Assembly (NCBI GenBank): GCA_021464415.1
Contig: JAKCWG010000815.1
Location: 62,001-126,000, forward strand
Source: Lonicera japonica
Taxonomy: Eukaryota > Streptophyta > Magnoliopsida > Dipsacales > Caprifoliaceae
DNA: 64,000 nt
Reading direction: 5' to 3'
The translations under genes were made by a program, and so were the position numbers. Shown piece by piece: positions 42,721 through 54,772 of this stretch. The first letter of the stretch is position 1. Each line of letters opens with the position of its first letter. The notes beneath the pieces were generated by a model, which saw only the letters and a program-made list of their open reading frames with translations, searched no databases and was not told the origin of the DNA.

Positions 42721-43730
42721 TGTAAAAACAAATTGTGAGAGGAAAAAAGTTTGCAAATTTCAAATTGTAATTTTTTATCATTATATTAAGGTGGAGAAAG
42801 ACAAAGAAGAAAAATATGATTTGATATTGACATTTCTCTTGGTGGTTTGTAGATAAATTTAGACAATTCGTTAAGAATAATAAAATAAAGAAAAACGTGT
42901 CATATAATATAAATAAAACTCAGTCTAGCTGCAGATGTTATCCATTTTATTATCCTTAGACTAAAAAGTGTGTCATATAAAATGAACAAACTTAATTCCC
43001 ATCCTTAATTATTACTAATCATAATGCACGTGTATTGTATGTAACTGTGATAACACATAAATATATAAATTAAATTAACATTAACTTTATATAAATAAAT
43101 AAATAAATAAAATCAGAATCACAGTTGTAAATGAAAATTAGATTGTTTTTTTTTAAGATATTGATTTGTAGTAGAAAACAATTATATATGATTATCATGT
43201 TTAGAAGAAAAAAAATAATAAGAATATGATAAACATTAATTTTCCGTAATGAGTTAATACGCCTTATTTTCTTTCTTCCGTTTTCCGCCATAGATTTATC
43301 GAGTTAGCATCTAAATTTAGTTTAAGAAAAATGGTGGTAAATCTCTTCAAGCCTTTCCCAAAGTAAATTATGCGATTTTGTATACTTGATGCTTTACATA
43401 TAACTCATTTTTTTTGTCATGGCGAACAATGCTTTGAATATATAACTACACTACTTTTTTTTTAACTTAAAATTTTGGAACTTAAATTTTACTCTATTTG
43501 ATTTTAAAGCAATGCAATCCAATTGTCTTTAATTGAAAGTATTCATATTTTCTATTTTATTTGTATTAGGATTCTACTATAAAATATTATAAATTAATAT
43601 TTAAATATTGTATCAAGAATCTTATAAAATCTCCGTATTTGAACCCCAACAAAACACAAGTCGGCTAGTTGAGGTTGGAATGTTTTTGAAGCCAACAAAA
43701 TAAACAGAGGGTTCATTTAGTTTAAGGTTA
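42715..43730. other. AT-rich spacer
   Basis: No gene recognised. It contains a (TAAA)n run near 43092-43111. The frame at 43070-43291 (minus) is low-complexity. Confidence 0.45.
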
Positions 43731-43739
43731 GAAAATATT

Positions 43740-44372
43740 CTAGAAATTAGGTAGAAGGGCTTATTATACATTGATTTTTACCAAAAATTCAATGAATGAT
43801 ATTTTTTTTGAATGAAGGGCCTATTTTTAATTGGTAATTAGTGTAAGAGGCATATTTTGTTTTATATTTTAAATGAATGTATTTGAATAAATTTAAATAT
43901 CATTTAATTAATAAAAACATGTTATGTATTACCTAAATTACCCCTTTTTATGAAATTTGCACAAAAAATATGGACTGCAAAGTTTATATTGCACTAAAAT
44001 ATGAACTGCAAAGTTCATATTGCAGTGAAATATGAACTGCAATATGAACTTTGCACTAAAAATATGGACTGCAATATGAACTTTGCACTAAAAATATCGA
44101 CTGCAAAGTTCACATTGCAGTGAAATATGGAATGCAAAGTTTATATTGCAGTGAAATATAGACTGCAAAGTTCATATTGCACTCCATATTTTAATGCATA
44201 TTGGTATTTTTTTAGTTTATTTTAAGGGTTGGGATGTCATTTTATAATGAAAAAAAAGACACATGTCATATTATCAATAAAATAAAAAATAGGCCCTTTA
44301 TTTAAAAAAAATTTATTCCTTGGCTTTAGTGTGAAAATCTTTCTCTAATAAGCCCTTTTTTTTAATTGCCCC
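43740..44372. mobile_element. Small MULE-like element with palindromic-motif core
   Basis: The left arm (TTAGGTAGAAGGGCTTATTA, then GAATGAAGGGCCTATTTTTA) mirrors the right arm, whose reverse complement reads AATTAAAAAAAAGGGCTTAT then AATAAAGGGCCTATTTTTTA. GAAAATATT is present at 43731-43739 and 44373-44381, a perfect 9-bp duplication. The 633-bp element has no coding capacity. Confidence 0.75.
43965..44195. repeat. Cluster of ATGAACTGCAAAGTTCATATTGCA motifs
   Basis: About eight units of 25-35 bp combine ACTGCAAAGTTCATATTGCA with its inverted form (TGCAATATGAACTTTGCACT). Each half is itself nearly palindromic (GAACTTTGCA/TGCAAAGTTC), so the cluster can form many hairpins. Confidence 0.75.
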
Positions 44373-44381
44373 GAAAATATT

Positions 44382-45577
44382 TAATCCAACAAAATAGATA
44401 GAGCCACGTGCCATCACATGTCGGCACTCAAAATTGCGTTAGCGCAAAAACCCTCCTCTCTCAGAGCTATTTTTATCTTATTTAAAAAGGCAATTGGAAA
44501 TAAAAAAAAAAAAAATCCAACCCTCTTGATTAAGTGGTATAAAGCTATCATTAGAATAGTCTAGGGGTCAACTGGGTTTGCTTCCCAGGTCCATTCCTAA
44601 GACTGTCGAAATAATGTTTGCCCAACGGCAGTCATAAACTGCAAGTGGGAATTAATCTATATGTACAAAAACTTGTCTAGACACCGCGTAGATAAGATCA
44701 AAAGAAAAAAAAATGAGAGGAAGTGCTTTCATTTTTATCTTACTTAAAAAGGCAATATTACTTACTTAAAAAGGCAATGGGAAATGAAAGAAGGCAATTG
44801 GAAATGAAACAAAATCGGACTTGCTTTCATTTTTATCTTATTTAAAAAAGCAATTGAAAATGAAAGGAAGTTTCATTTTTATCTTATTTAAAAAGGGAAT
44901 CAGATATGAAAGAAGATAGGACATGATTAACTTTTTGAATAGGTAAAGCTAAATTTTGTGAGTGTAAAGTGAATCAAAATGTCAGTTGGAGAAGATATGT
45001 ATCCGGGATTTTTCAGATGTACTTCCAATCTCGAAGTTCCCTTCTTTACTCCTTTACTCAAACTAATTTAATCGCCACGGATTATTTTCCTCACGACCCC
45101 ACCCACTTCACCACTACAAAGGTATGGGCCTCCAAATCCTTCGTCCTTTATTAATTTATTTTCCTCGTTACAACTCTAAAATTATTTTAATAACGGGATG
45201 GAAATATTAGCATTTCAAAAAACACTCGATAACATTTTCACTTTCATTCAATTCTTTATAAGATTTTTGATGGTTGAGTATGAGCTTATATACTCAGTCC
45301 TTGACAATTGAGAAATGCATTATCAAATTTATACTCGGTACTTCACAACTGAATAACATATACGTACTTTACTCGGTTGTTAAGGATTGAATAAAAAGTG
45401 AAAGTGTTTCCAAGAGTATTGTGGGTGCCAATTTCTTCACCCTTAGTAACACTTCCTAGAGATTTTTGAACACTTTTTTGTACTAAAAATAATTTTAAAT
45501 TCCTAGAGAATTTATTGTAGAGTGCTAATATAATTATTATTTTTTTCGCCTTTGCATAGTTCAGTTGCAACAACATA
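44382..45577. other. Spacer with short repeats and a SINE-like stretch
   Basis: CATTTTTATCTTATTTAAAA with following GGCAATTGGAAATGAAA recurs about five times between 44460 and 44920. At 44520-44690 the text GATTAAGTGGTATAAAGC plus GGGTTTGCTTCCCAGG recalls the A and B boxes of tRNA-derived SINEs, but weakly. No protein gene. Confidence 0.4.
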
Positions 45578-46460
45578 TGTATTAGGGCCGGCCTTGAGAG
45601 TCAAGGGGCCCTAAAGGTGTTGTTTGATTGTTAAGAAAATTAAGTTATTCCCGATAACTAAAAGTGCGGAAAAGTGAAATAAAAATAAATAAATTTACTT
45701 TTATATATGCGTTTGGTTGGCAACAAATAAGAAATTATATTTGTGTAATTACGCTTTCTACGATTTTTCACTTGAAACTGAGTTTTAAGGATTCGTTTGG
45801 TTCACGGACTTGAGCACTCAGGAAAGGAAAGTCTTTCCTTTTCTTTGTTTGGTAATCACAAATTTCGAAAACACTTTCCTAACAAAAGAGAAAGTAAGGG
45901 GTAAAGTCATTCCTCTCAAAACTCATGGGATTGATTTTCTCTTGTGATTTCCTAGCATTTATTACAAAAAATTTGGATAACAATACTCATACCTAAATAC
46001 TTTCTATACTTTACCAAACACAAAAAAAGAAACTTGACAATACCTTTAGTTTCCCACCTCCATGGGAAAGACAAGGGAATTGATTTACCTTTTATGAACC
46101 AAACGAGGCCTAAAAATAATTTCTTTTTACAAAAAAAGATCTTGCTAATAAATAAGCTTACATTTTTATTTAGGTAATTGAGCTTCATAAATTTCTACTA
46201 TAACTTAGTTTTAAACTTGGTCTTAAAGAAAAAAGAAAAAGAAGCAAAAAAGAAAATAAGTTGTCTTTAAAAAAAACAAGAAAATAATCATTTATGCGTG
46301 GATTTGGAACCTCCAAGAACTTGGTAAATGTGCTAACAACCACTAAAGAAAGACATGATTTTCTATATGGTCTCAAATACTTTACAATTTGATAGAAAAG
46401 TGTATTGTTAAAAAGTCTAAAATAATGGGTCAAAATATGGGGCCCTAGGCAATTTTGTTA
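45578..46460. mobile_element. Possible decayed hAT element
   Basis: The left side AGGGCCGGCCTTGAGAGTCA and the right side TGGGGCCCTAGGCAATTTTG are the kinds of sequence found near the ends of plant Tip100-like hAT elements, and resemble those of the element at 48567-50108. The right terminus proper and a target duplication are missing, so this is probably a truncated copy, with a MITE inserted. Confidence 0.35.
45789..46110. mobile_element. PIF/Harbinger-type MITE (322 bp)
   Basis: GGATTCGTTTGGTTCA at the left mirrors TGAACCAAACGAGGCC at the right. TAA flanks both ends (45786-45788 and 46111-46113), fitting the TWA target duplication of PIF/Harbinger. The centre is an inverted arrangement of GAAAGTCTTTCC-like text. 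Confidence 0.7.
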
Positions 46461-47188
46461 CGGTAAAATGCATATGTGTAATTTTTTACCCGATTAAGCT
46501 CTCATAACGAAAATTGGTTATATACCCCCAACTAGTGATTGTAAGTGTTTTGGCATATTTCATGGAAGCTTTGAAATGACATGTATATGAAAAGAGAAAG
46601 AAAAGCGTGGTATTGATTTTTTACAAAGTATTTTTCATTTCCTTTTTATTTTATTTATCTAAAACTAAAACTCTAATTTAATACAACTTTGTCTTGCTTG
46701 TAAAAGTAAACCATACAATTATAAGATATCAAAATATTAGTTTTATATTATATAGGTTAACTATTGGTATTATTATTATTATTGTTCATGTTCTTATTCT
46801 TTTTTTTTGTTAATAATATATGTTATTATTTAAAGTTACAAAAATGGTTGATATACAAAAAAAATAGAGGTTGAAGTGTTTTAATTAGGGATTTAGCTTT
46901 CTTTTATTTTCTTTTCACTAAAGAAAAAGGGAAATTCAAATTATAATCGAATACTACTATTTGTCTTTTCTTTTAACTTTCTTCTTATAAATGTAAAATT
47001 TGGTGAATCCTGGGCTTGTGGGCTGGGCAGGGCTTGGCCAATGGGCTGAAGGTGGATTAAATATTAAAAAACTATTTTGACAGAATTTTTCTTCATTAAC
47101 CTCACCCTTCAATTTTTTTTTTAATTAAAATTCCCCACTCGGCTTCATCACACTGTTTCCTCAGGAAAACAGGGGAAGCTATCCAAAA
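46461..47188. other. AT-rich spacer
   Basis: No gene recognised. It lies upstream of the small signal-peptide-like ORF, but no convincing TATA box could be assigned. Confidence 0.45.
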
Positions 47189-47308
47189 ATGGAGCTTCTT
47201 TTTTTCGTTCCATTGTTCTTGGGGGTTTTCCACATGGGATATTGCAAAGAAAGAGACCCAAATGAATCAAATTGCTTGTGGGTTCATAGGTTTATTATAT
47301 TAGTTTAG
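47189..47308 (+). CDS. Small ORF with signal-peptide-like start
   Basis: A 39-codon frame starts at ATG 47189 (context AAAAATGGAG). It begins MELLFFVPLFLGVFHMGYC, which looks like a secretory signal peptide with a hydrophobic core, then KERDPNESNCLW. The stop overlaps the first bases of a MITE at 47308, so a longer product may have been truncated, or this is a first exon (a GT lies at 47279, after TGCTT). No family recognised; it could be chance. Confidence 0.3.
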   Translation: MELLFFVPLFLGVFHMGYCKERDPNESNCLWVHRFIILV

Positions 47309-47477
47309 CGTGTGCTTGACGCGCCGGATTAAAGAGTTAGGTAGAATTATTCAATCTCATTCGTACATAATGCAATACCACTTCTTAGGTGGGATTCATT
47401 AATGCCTTTCCGGGTGGGATATCCTATCCGACGAACAACAAAAATGAATATCCAATTCATGCGCGTCAAACGCAGCA
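47308..47477. mobile_element. Small MITE, Harbinger/Tourist-like
   Basis: GCGTGTGCTTGACGCGCC at the left and the reverse complement of the right end (TGCTGCGTTTGACGCGCATG) form an imperfect TIR. TTA precedes the left end (47305-47307) and follows the right end (47478-47480). It is 170 bp and non-coding. Confidence 0.5.
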
Positions 47478-48566
47478 TTAGGTTTTAAGGTTTTGGGTTC
47501 ACTATATGATATAGTAGAGCTTGCCTTTGAAAAAACAGAATCCCCTCTTTAATTCTTAAAAAAGGTGATTGAATAGCATCTTTGTTGCAACAAAGAAGCA
47601 ATGATCGCCTCAAACTCCTCCACAAAGAATATTTATGTGATCTACCCTGAGGTACCAATAAATTTTTCCTAAATACAGGTTTTTCGTAGATGGAAATGTA
47701 GATGATTCGATTTAAATTCCAAAATGGACGGAAGAGTCGAAATAAAACGCTTGTGAAAGTTTTAAGGACTCAATAGTCACGATATATATATATATATCAC
47801 TGCCTATCTTTCTATATATATATATTGATAATTAATTAGTTGTAACTTTACCAACTCAAGGAGTCTTCAAAACTTCCATTAACAAGGTTTGGTTTATGAA
47901 ATTGTAGACAAAATCTATCTGTATAACTACCTTTATGAACAAATTAATCCAATGGAAACTAATTGCTTTCTTGATTAATCAATGACTTGTTTAGGACACA
48001 GTAACATCAGCGACATCACAAGTAGGTGAACAGGCGAATAATGATCCCAAATTGCGCCTTCCGCCTACAACTGCCACTGCCACTGCCACTGCCCGTACTG
48101 ATAGATCTTCATCTAGTACTGATTTTAATGATTTTTGGTCATGGGTGATAGGGCCTGATTGGTCTGGACAACCAAGAATATCAACGGAATGTAGTGTTGC
48201 ACAAACTCTAAATAATAATTTACCTATTCCTTCTATTGTTCCTGTTGCTTCTGCTATTACAAACACGCCTGAGAGAAGGAAAAAGGGAAGATCAACTATT
48301 AGTTTTGAACAACTCCAACAACATTTTGGGAAGACTCGTAAAAAAGCTACTGAAGAACTTGGTAGTGATTACTCTTCTGCATATATCCCCTCGCTTTTTC
48401 CTGGAAACCATAATTAATTAATTAATTAATATAACTAGTTTTGGAGTCTAAAGAAAGAAAAATATAATAATAAGTGCATAATCAAATGTTAAAACTCATG
48501 CCGCTCTTGCGATTGATAAGGGTACGAATCCTATTGTTCGCATTCCAACTTCCTCTTAGTTGTCTT

Positions 48567-50108
48567 CAAGGCCGACTTGAGGGAAATTGATGCCCCAAGC
48601 GAAAAAACTTTTTCGACGAAAATTGGGGCCCATATCATTTTCTTCTCCTTCAACAAAACAAACTTAAAATCATATTATTTAATAATTTGAAGCCAAAAAG
48701 TTCTAAAAAATAGACCCAATCCATTACTGAATTTAAAAAAATAATAATAATAATTAAGGCAATAATTAACATAAGATTAATAAATAAAGTCTTTGAGGGA
48801 GTAGGTTTCTTTTTTACATATCTATCCATAGAACCTGCAACAGATTGTATGACTAACTCTCTTCTTTTCTGAATTTTTCTCTTTTTACTTTTAGAGTCTT
48901 GTATCCACTTGTCCGACATTGTTAGAACTAATTATCAAAAAAAAATCACTATCAATAACAATAACATAACTAATCAAGAATTATACAACTAATATATTAA
49001 TGATAATAAATACACCTAATACAAGCAACCAAACAAATACATATATTCACTCTTAACACATTCTCATTTCTAATTTTACTTTAACAATAACAATTCAATA
49101 TTAAATTCACCAAAAAGATAAAACAAAAAATTCACTATCATTTCATCAATAACAATAACACAACTAATCAAGAATTATACAACATTACAACTAATATATT
49201 AATGACAATAAATACACTTAATACAAGCAACCAAACAAATACATTTAGTCATTCACTCTTAACACAATCTCATTTCTAATTTTACTTTAAAAGTAACAAT
49301 TCACTATTAAATTCACCAAAAAGATAAAACTAAAAATTCACTATCGATAACAATAACACAACTAATCAAGAATTATACAAGTACAACTAATATATTAATG
49401 ATAATAAATACACCTAATACAAGAAAACAAATACAAGCAACTAATTTATAGAAACAACAAGTAGAACCAACCAAAAAGGGGGGAAAATTCCATCAAATAA
49501 CTAATACAAAATAAGGAAGACTAGTACAAGTATACAAAATTACAACCACCAACAAATCAATAAGTTCATAACTATGGAAGAAATAATCAACAAATCAATA
49601 TCATGCTAAATAATCAAAAATCAAGAAATATAGAAGAAATATATAACTCCATAAGTTCATAACTAAATAACACATCAAAAATTAAGGATTTAGAATTTTA
49701 GGGCTTAAATATCTTAACCTTGGTGAGTTGGTGAGTTGGTGCCCATGGTCGGAGGTTCGAAGAGTCAGAGCCGTCAGCTGAGCAGAGACATGAACGGAGA
49801 CGGAGTGACGGAATGACAGAGAGGTGGAAAACGGAAAAAAGAGAGAGAGGGGAGAACGGAAAAAAAGAGAGAAAAAGGGAAGGAGCAGAAAAGAAAAAAA
49901 ATAGAGGAGAAATGAGGAGCAGAAAAAAAAAAGAAAGAAAGAAAGAGCTCTTGGGATCTCTCTCTACATTATAGTTTATTTCAATTTTTAAAATGCCCCC
50001 TCAACTTTTATTCCTTACAATTAGATACTTACAAGTTTTTTTTGCGCCCTCTTTCCAAATGGAGCCCTAGGCAAGCCTAGGTTGAATGCCCATATAGCCG
50101 GCCCAGGC
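48567..50108. mobile_element. Non-autonomous hAT element in the NLP intron
   Basis: The left end CAAGGCCGACTTGAGGG and the reverse complement of the right end (GCCTGGGCCGGCTATATGGG) resemble the CAGGGCCGGC termini of Tip100-like hAT elements. TGTCTT occurs at both edges (48561-48566 and 50109-50114), a partial match to an 8-bp duplication. It is about 1.5 kb without transposase and explains most of the intron length. The exact ends are uncertain by a few bases. Confidence 0.6.
48948..49445. repeat. Three tandem copies of a unit of about 196 bp
   Basis: ATCAATAACAATAACATAAC, then AATCAAGAATTATACAA, then ATTCACCAAAAAGATAAAAC recurs from about 48950, 49146 and 49343. It lies inside the hAT element. 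Confidence 0.8.
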
Positions 50109-50669
50109 TGTCTTTATTTAGTTTAAGTACTATCCATGCACAGTCCGTGTGTTTATATATGATTAAGATTCTTGTACGTTCATGCAGTTAGTGTTTCTAA
50201 GTTGAAGCGCATCACACGGGGGTATGGGATCTCCTATTGGCCAGGTCAGGAGAAAAATAATAGGGTTGTAAATAAGGCCAGAAACTGTAGCACTTCAAGT
50301 GAACCGGATCCTAAGAAATTAATAGCCGTGGAAGCATCTAATGTTATTCAGACCTCTCCACCACCTCCTGCAGAATTAGCAATGCAAGATGCAACACGTT
50401 TTACCTTTAAGACTGACTTTGGGGGGAATAGTGTCTTAAGGTTTGAACTCCCTTCTACGTTGAAAATGGTAGATGTGGAGCAACAAGTGGCAAAAAGACT
50501 AAAATTAAATATGGGAAGCTTTAACATTAGTTATCGAGGCAAAGATGAGTGTGATTAGGTTTTAATAACCTACGACGATGACTTGCTTAGAGTACTACGC
50601 TGGACAACAATCCGAATACAAGTTGCGCCAATCGTTAAGTTAATGGCCTTGATTTCTGAATATAATTAG

Positions 50670-51347
50670 TTAATACGTAGTTTCGTTAAGGGTTTTTCAT
50701 GGTAAGCAGTTGCTTTTGTATTTTGTGTGTACTTTCGAATTTTAAAAACATGATAGCTTAATTTACTTTTTATTTTCTTTCCATTTCTATCCCCAACGAA
50801 AATTTGTTGGAAGAATGCAACATGTGAATAAAATTTCACAAAGGATTCAATGTTTTACATGGAGCTTGGCTGATAACGTTAAATGTTGAATTTTTGTCCT
50901 ATTCATCAGAAAATGAGCAATAATGTTACATCCTAATGTTGATCATGAAGCTATTCAACATTAAGTTGTACATCGGGGTTCCCTAAAAGCACGTGGTGGG
51001 GCTCTAAGTCCGATAACATACAAACTTATGCACAAACCAACTCATACGCGTGAAAATTAACCGCAGAAATTGCCACCATATTCATCTTTTCTAGTTTTCA
51101 AATACTTGTAATACCGAAGATAAAATCCTTGGTCATACCATAAACTACAACAATGCAATATCACTGAAGCTAATAATTAAAACTAGGCAAGTTTGAACTG
51201 TTAACTAATCTTTGTAAACCATTTACCGACTGGGAGAGGTGACTTGGTGGCTCTTAAGGGGTTTAGTGATAGAGTAGGTAAGTTAAACTTGTCACGCGTT
51301 CATGTGTACAATAAAAATATTCACTGCACTTAATATATTACATGGCA
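50670..51347. other. 3' flank of the NLP remnant
   Basis: AT-rich and without recognised gene. It probably includes the old 3' untranslated region near 50670-50800. Confidence 0.45.
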
Positions 51348-51352
51348 TGCTA

Positions 51353-54351
51353 TGTGACGCCCCGAATCCCGTTCCGAGATTTTCACTTTCGGGACCCAGT
51401 TAATCACGGTGCTGTACGCGACGGCGGGATTAAATAAAAACAATTTAAACAATATCTCAAACATTTCTTTTATAAAAATCCTGTTTAAATTTTTTTTACA
51501 TGTGGAGTCTATAAGTTTAACAATTCCAAAACCTGTATATAAATAAATAAATTCCACAGTCACATAAAAATATGCATCGAATAAAATCACAATATACATA
51601 TCAAGATAAAACAAATCCTCCAACAAGGTCCCAAATTGTAATATAAGTTTTACATTGTTCATATCTCACATAGAATACAAGTTCTATCATATAACCATGT
51701 AAATGTATCAAATACAATAATCAAGAGTCGTCCAAGGACAACTATAATTATGTAGGTCAATCAGAGGTCACTAGACTCCACACATGCGTCATTCCTGAAG
51801 ATATACCTGTAAGATTGGTTTGAAAAATGGGAGTGAGCCAAACACGGGCTCAGTGAAAATTATAAAGTTTATATATAAAATATATTTTAAAAATGATACG
51901 TGCAATTGTAATAAAGAAAATAGTTTCTCTCGGTGATGAATAACAGTTTATAGCATGCATGCTGATGCTTTCCCATCCCCAAAATATCATAAGATATACG
52001 TCAATTAAAAATACGGTCGAAAGCTTGCTAGTAACATAAAATAGATATAAACCTCATATGTACAGTAAAAGAAGTATCGTTAAGATAAAAGTAATCTTTA
52101 GTAAAGAATATATACATATAAAACTGTTGGCTAGTTCATAGAACATGTCACCACAATCGTATCGTCTAAAAACATCTTGTAACTAGTTAAGCGTACTATC
52201 ATGTCTGCATTTCATGGTTTTGCCCTCAGGCGCACCCATCCGGCATGCAGGGCCTACACATTAGTTTCTGCACTTGCATTTTGTGGCCTTGCCCTTAGGC
52301 GCACCCATCCGGCATGCAGAGCCTACGCGTTAGTTTATGCATTTGCATTTTATGGTCTTGCCCTCAGACGCACCCATTCGGTATGCAGGGCTTACACATT
52401 AGTTTTTGTATTTCTCGAAAGTGTCTAATCGTACAACCGGGTCTGCATTTCATGGTCTTGCACTTAGGCGCACCCATCCAACATACAAAGCCTACACGTT
52501 AGTTTTCGTATACGATTTCGGATCTTGCACCCAGGAACACTGCGGCCCAACTTTCTGCCCCATCCAATGAGATCAAACCCGGGATCGGGACCATAGACTA
52601 GTGCAACTATGTGTGTATACATATCGAATCACTCAACTAGCCAATAAGAATAGAAATGATGAAAACCATCATCATTCCAAAAGTATACTCAATACATCTA
52701 TACTTGTATAATTATCATAATTATATCTTACGAAAATAGGAAATACCAAGCAATCTATGAGCTTGAATCAAATATACGTTTAGTAGACTTACATACATAT
52801 ATCTTGTATATATATATATCACACTCACTTTCCATACGTAAAACTAGATTTGGCCAGTCCGTCACTAGCTGCTCCATTTAAAATTCAATTCCCAAGTACG
52901 CCAATACGGGAGACTCCTTAGTATATAATAAAATCAATATTTAACCGCTTTTAATCCATACTTTGTAACCCATAACTTAGCATAAACTTCCCCCCTAAGG
53001 TTTTCTTATCCTTTCGAAATCAAGAGTATTTTAAAAGTTGGCCTGGCTTAATTACGGACTGGCTAGTATTTCATAAATTCTATAAACAATCAACGAATAA
53101 TTCAAGTACAATAATATTATCACAAAAGTGGGTAATCATAACCAAATTTTACTCCAAAACCCATTTATATATCATTATAGAAGTGCATCATGATTTATCA
53201 ATTGCTATCGTATCCGTAAGTAAGGGTTTTGGACCAATCTTTACCAACATGAATAGATAATTGGGGTTTTGTGTATAATAATCATAATAGAGTTATGTAT
53301 GGTGAAAATCAACCAAAGAATCAAGAGAAAGAAACCCAGACCCCATGATTATGCAATTTTAGGAATTGTGGGTAAAGCCCCCAAATTTGGTTAGATTCAA
53401 AACAATTAATGTCTAATAACTTAAAAACAAGTTTGTATACTAGTGCTCCCACCTTTCTAGGGTTAATCCCTTGAAGATTGATTGATTACACCAAGAACTG
53501 CAACCCTAGCTCGAGCTTAAGTCGCCATGGAAGGAGATGGAGCTTAAAGATGATGAATAGTGATTTAGAGGTGGGTTTTGTGTGATTTGAAGTGAGCGAT
53601 ATGTAAGAATCTCCCTCTTTCTCTCTGTAGAACCCTACATGGGTGTATGAATACGTTATGCTCGAAGTTGGGTGGTTTTGGTTGATAAGGTGTGAGAAAA
53701 ACGGATTAAAAGTAGTCAAAATATGTCTGCACTGATGTGTAAGATCGATCTTACTACAGGCAAAAGTGTATTGTTGGTATTCTAGTCATAACTCCCTGTT
53801 CCGAACTCGGATTTGGATGATCCACATATCGACGAAAAGCTAATTGAAAGATATAAAACTTTCGTCAAGGAAGTTTTCTCAAATTATGGTTAGATAATTC
53901 CCAGAACTCTATGAAAGGCAACAATCTGCCATAATGCTACCGAATGAACAAATTTAATGACCAGCTTACTACACACGGTGTTTTGACCAACGGGGAGTAC
54001 GAATTGGCCTTCGGTCAAAACATTAAAATTGTAAAATGTTATGAGACCTAAACATAAGCGTAAACGAGGACTTAATCAGATAAGGGACGAAAAAATTACG
54101 GAGCTCCAAACTTAGCTAAAATAAAGAAATTGAGTAGGGTGAAAATACGCGATTGACGTCTCTATTTCAATTCGGGCCAACCGAATCACGAAACGATTCA
54201 TCCCGCAAATTTAATAGACCAACTATGATATGCGAGAAGTTTTAAAGTAACTAAGATGGGCCCAGAAGAAAATTTTAAGCCTTAACGGAAATTAAGCCTC
54301 AATCGGGCTTAATGGAATGATTAACTCGAAAATGGAATATGGGGTGTTACA
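51353..54351. mobile_element. Solo LTR, Ty3/gypsy Tekay/Del-like (2999 bp)
   Basis: The ends TGTGACGCCCCGAATCCCG and TGGAATATGGGGTGTTACA are the TGTnACnCCCC...GGGGnGTnACA termini of long-LTR plant gypsy elements. TGCTA is duplicated at 51348-51352 and 54352-54356. There is no internal coding domain, PBS or second LTR, so a solo LTR fits. The AT-rich right half contains no gene; frames at 51330-51662 and 53486-53719 are spurious. Confidence 0.8.
52202..52510. repeat. Tandem repeat in the solo LTR, about 78-bp unit, four copies
   Basis: The unit is TGCATTTCATGGTTTTGCCC, then GGCGCACCCATCCGGCATGC, then AGGGCCTACACATTAGTTT. Copies begin near 52204, 52274, 52347 and 52443; spacing between the last two is enlarged. 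The open frame across it is a repeat artefact. Confidence 0.85.
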
Positions 54352-54356
54352 TGCTA

Positions 54357-54764
54357 AAGTGGTAATTTAAGAAACATGGGTAAAACATTTTGGGTGAAAT
54401 TAATACATGTGTCTAATATACCAAGAACACGAGTACATGTATGACACAGCTTGAACACGTATCGAACACTTCGCTCCACATGACGTGTCAGACATATTCG
54501 GTTTTTAAAATATTCGGACACGCATGAACACATATTGGGTACTTCTTAGACAAGGGATGTAAAACGGAGAACAAGAAAAACAGTATGATGATGACAAACA
54601 TATATAAAAAGCCCTCTTTAAACGCATGAACATGCATATATTCAGTATTTAAAATAATGCTCCTCATTTGGGTTTTATCGTTAAATTGTCATTTCTTCCA
54701 TTTCTAGGCATACATATATAAAAAAGATCTATTCAAATCCATCAAATAGCTTTTTTCCCTTGCA
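54357..54764. other. Spacer
   Basis: No gene recognised between the solo LTR and the first of two nested hAT elements. Confidence 0.45.
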
Positions 54765-54772
54765 TATATGAT

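Larger units (their letters stand above)
47995..50669 (+). pseudogene. NIN-like protein (NLP) remnant: RWP-RK and PB1 domains
   Basis: Exon 47995-48361 (after a TTTAG acceptor) ends in KGRSTISFEQLQQHFGKTRK and then EELG. A GT-AG intron (48362-50187) joins in phase to an exon starting VSKLKRITRGYGISYWPG. Together they form an RWP-RK domain with the intron at its usual place after LG. A PB1 domain follows: KTDFGGNSVLRFELPSTL, VAKRLKLNMGSFNISYRG, then TYDDDLLRVLRW. NLPs are nuclear nitrate-response transcription factors. Here the signature RWPxRK reads YWPGQE, TAG at 50556-50558 replaces the conserved Trp of PB1, and upstream exons were not found. The frame stays open past the TAG to 50669. It is a decayed host gene, with weak constraint on DNA binding lost first. 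Confidence 0.8.
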
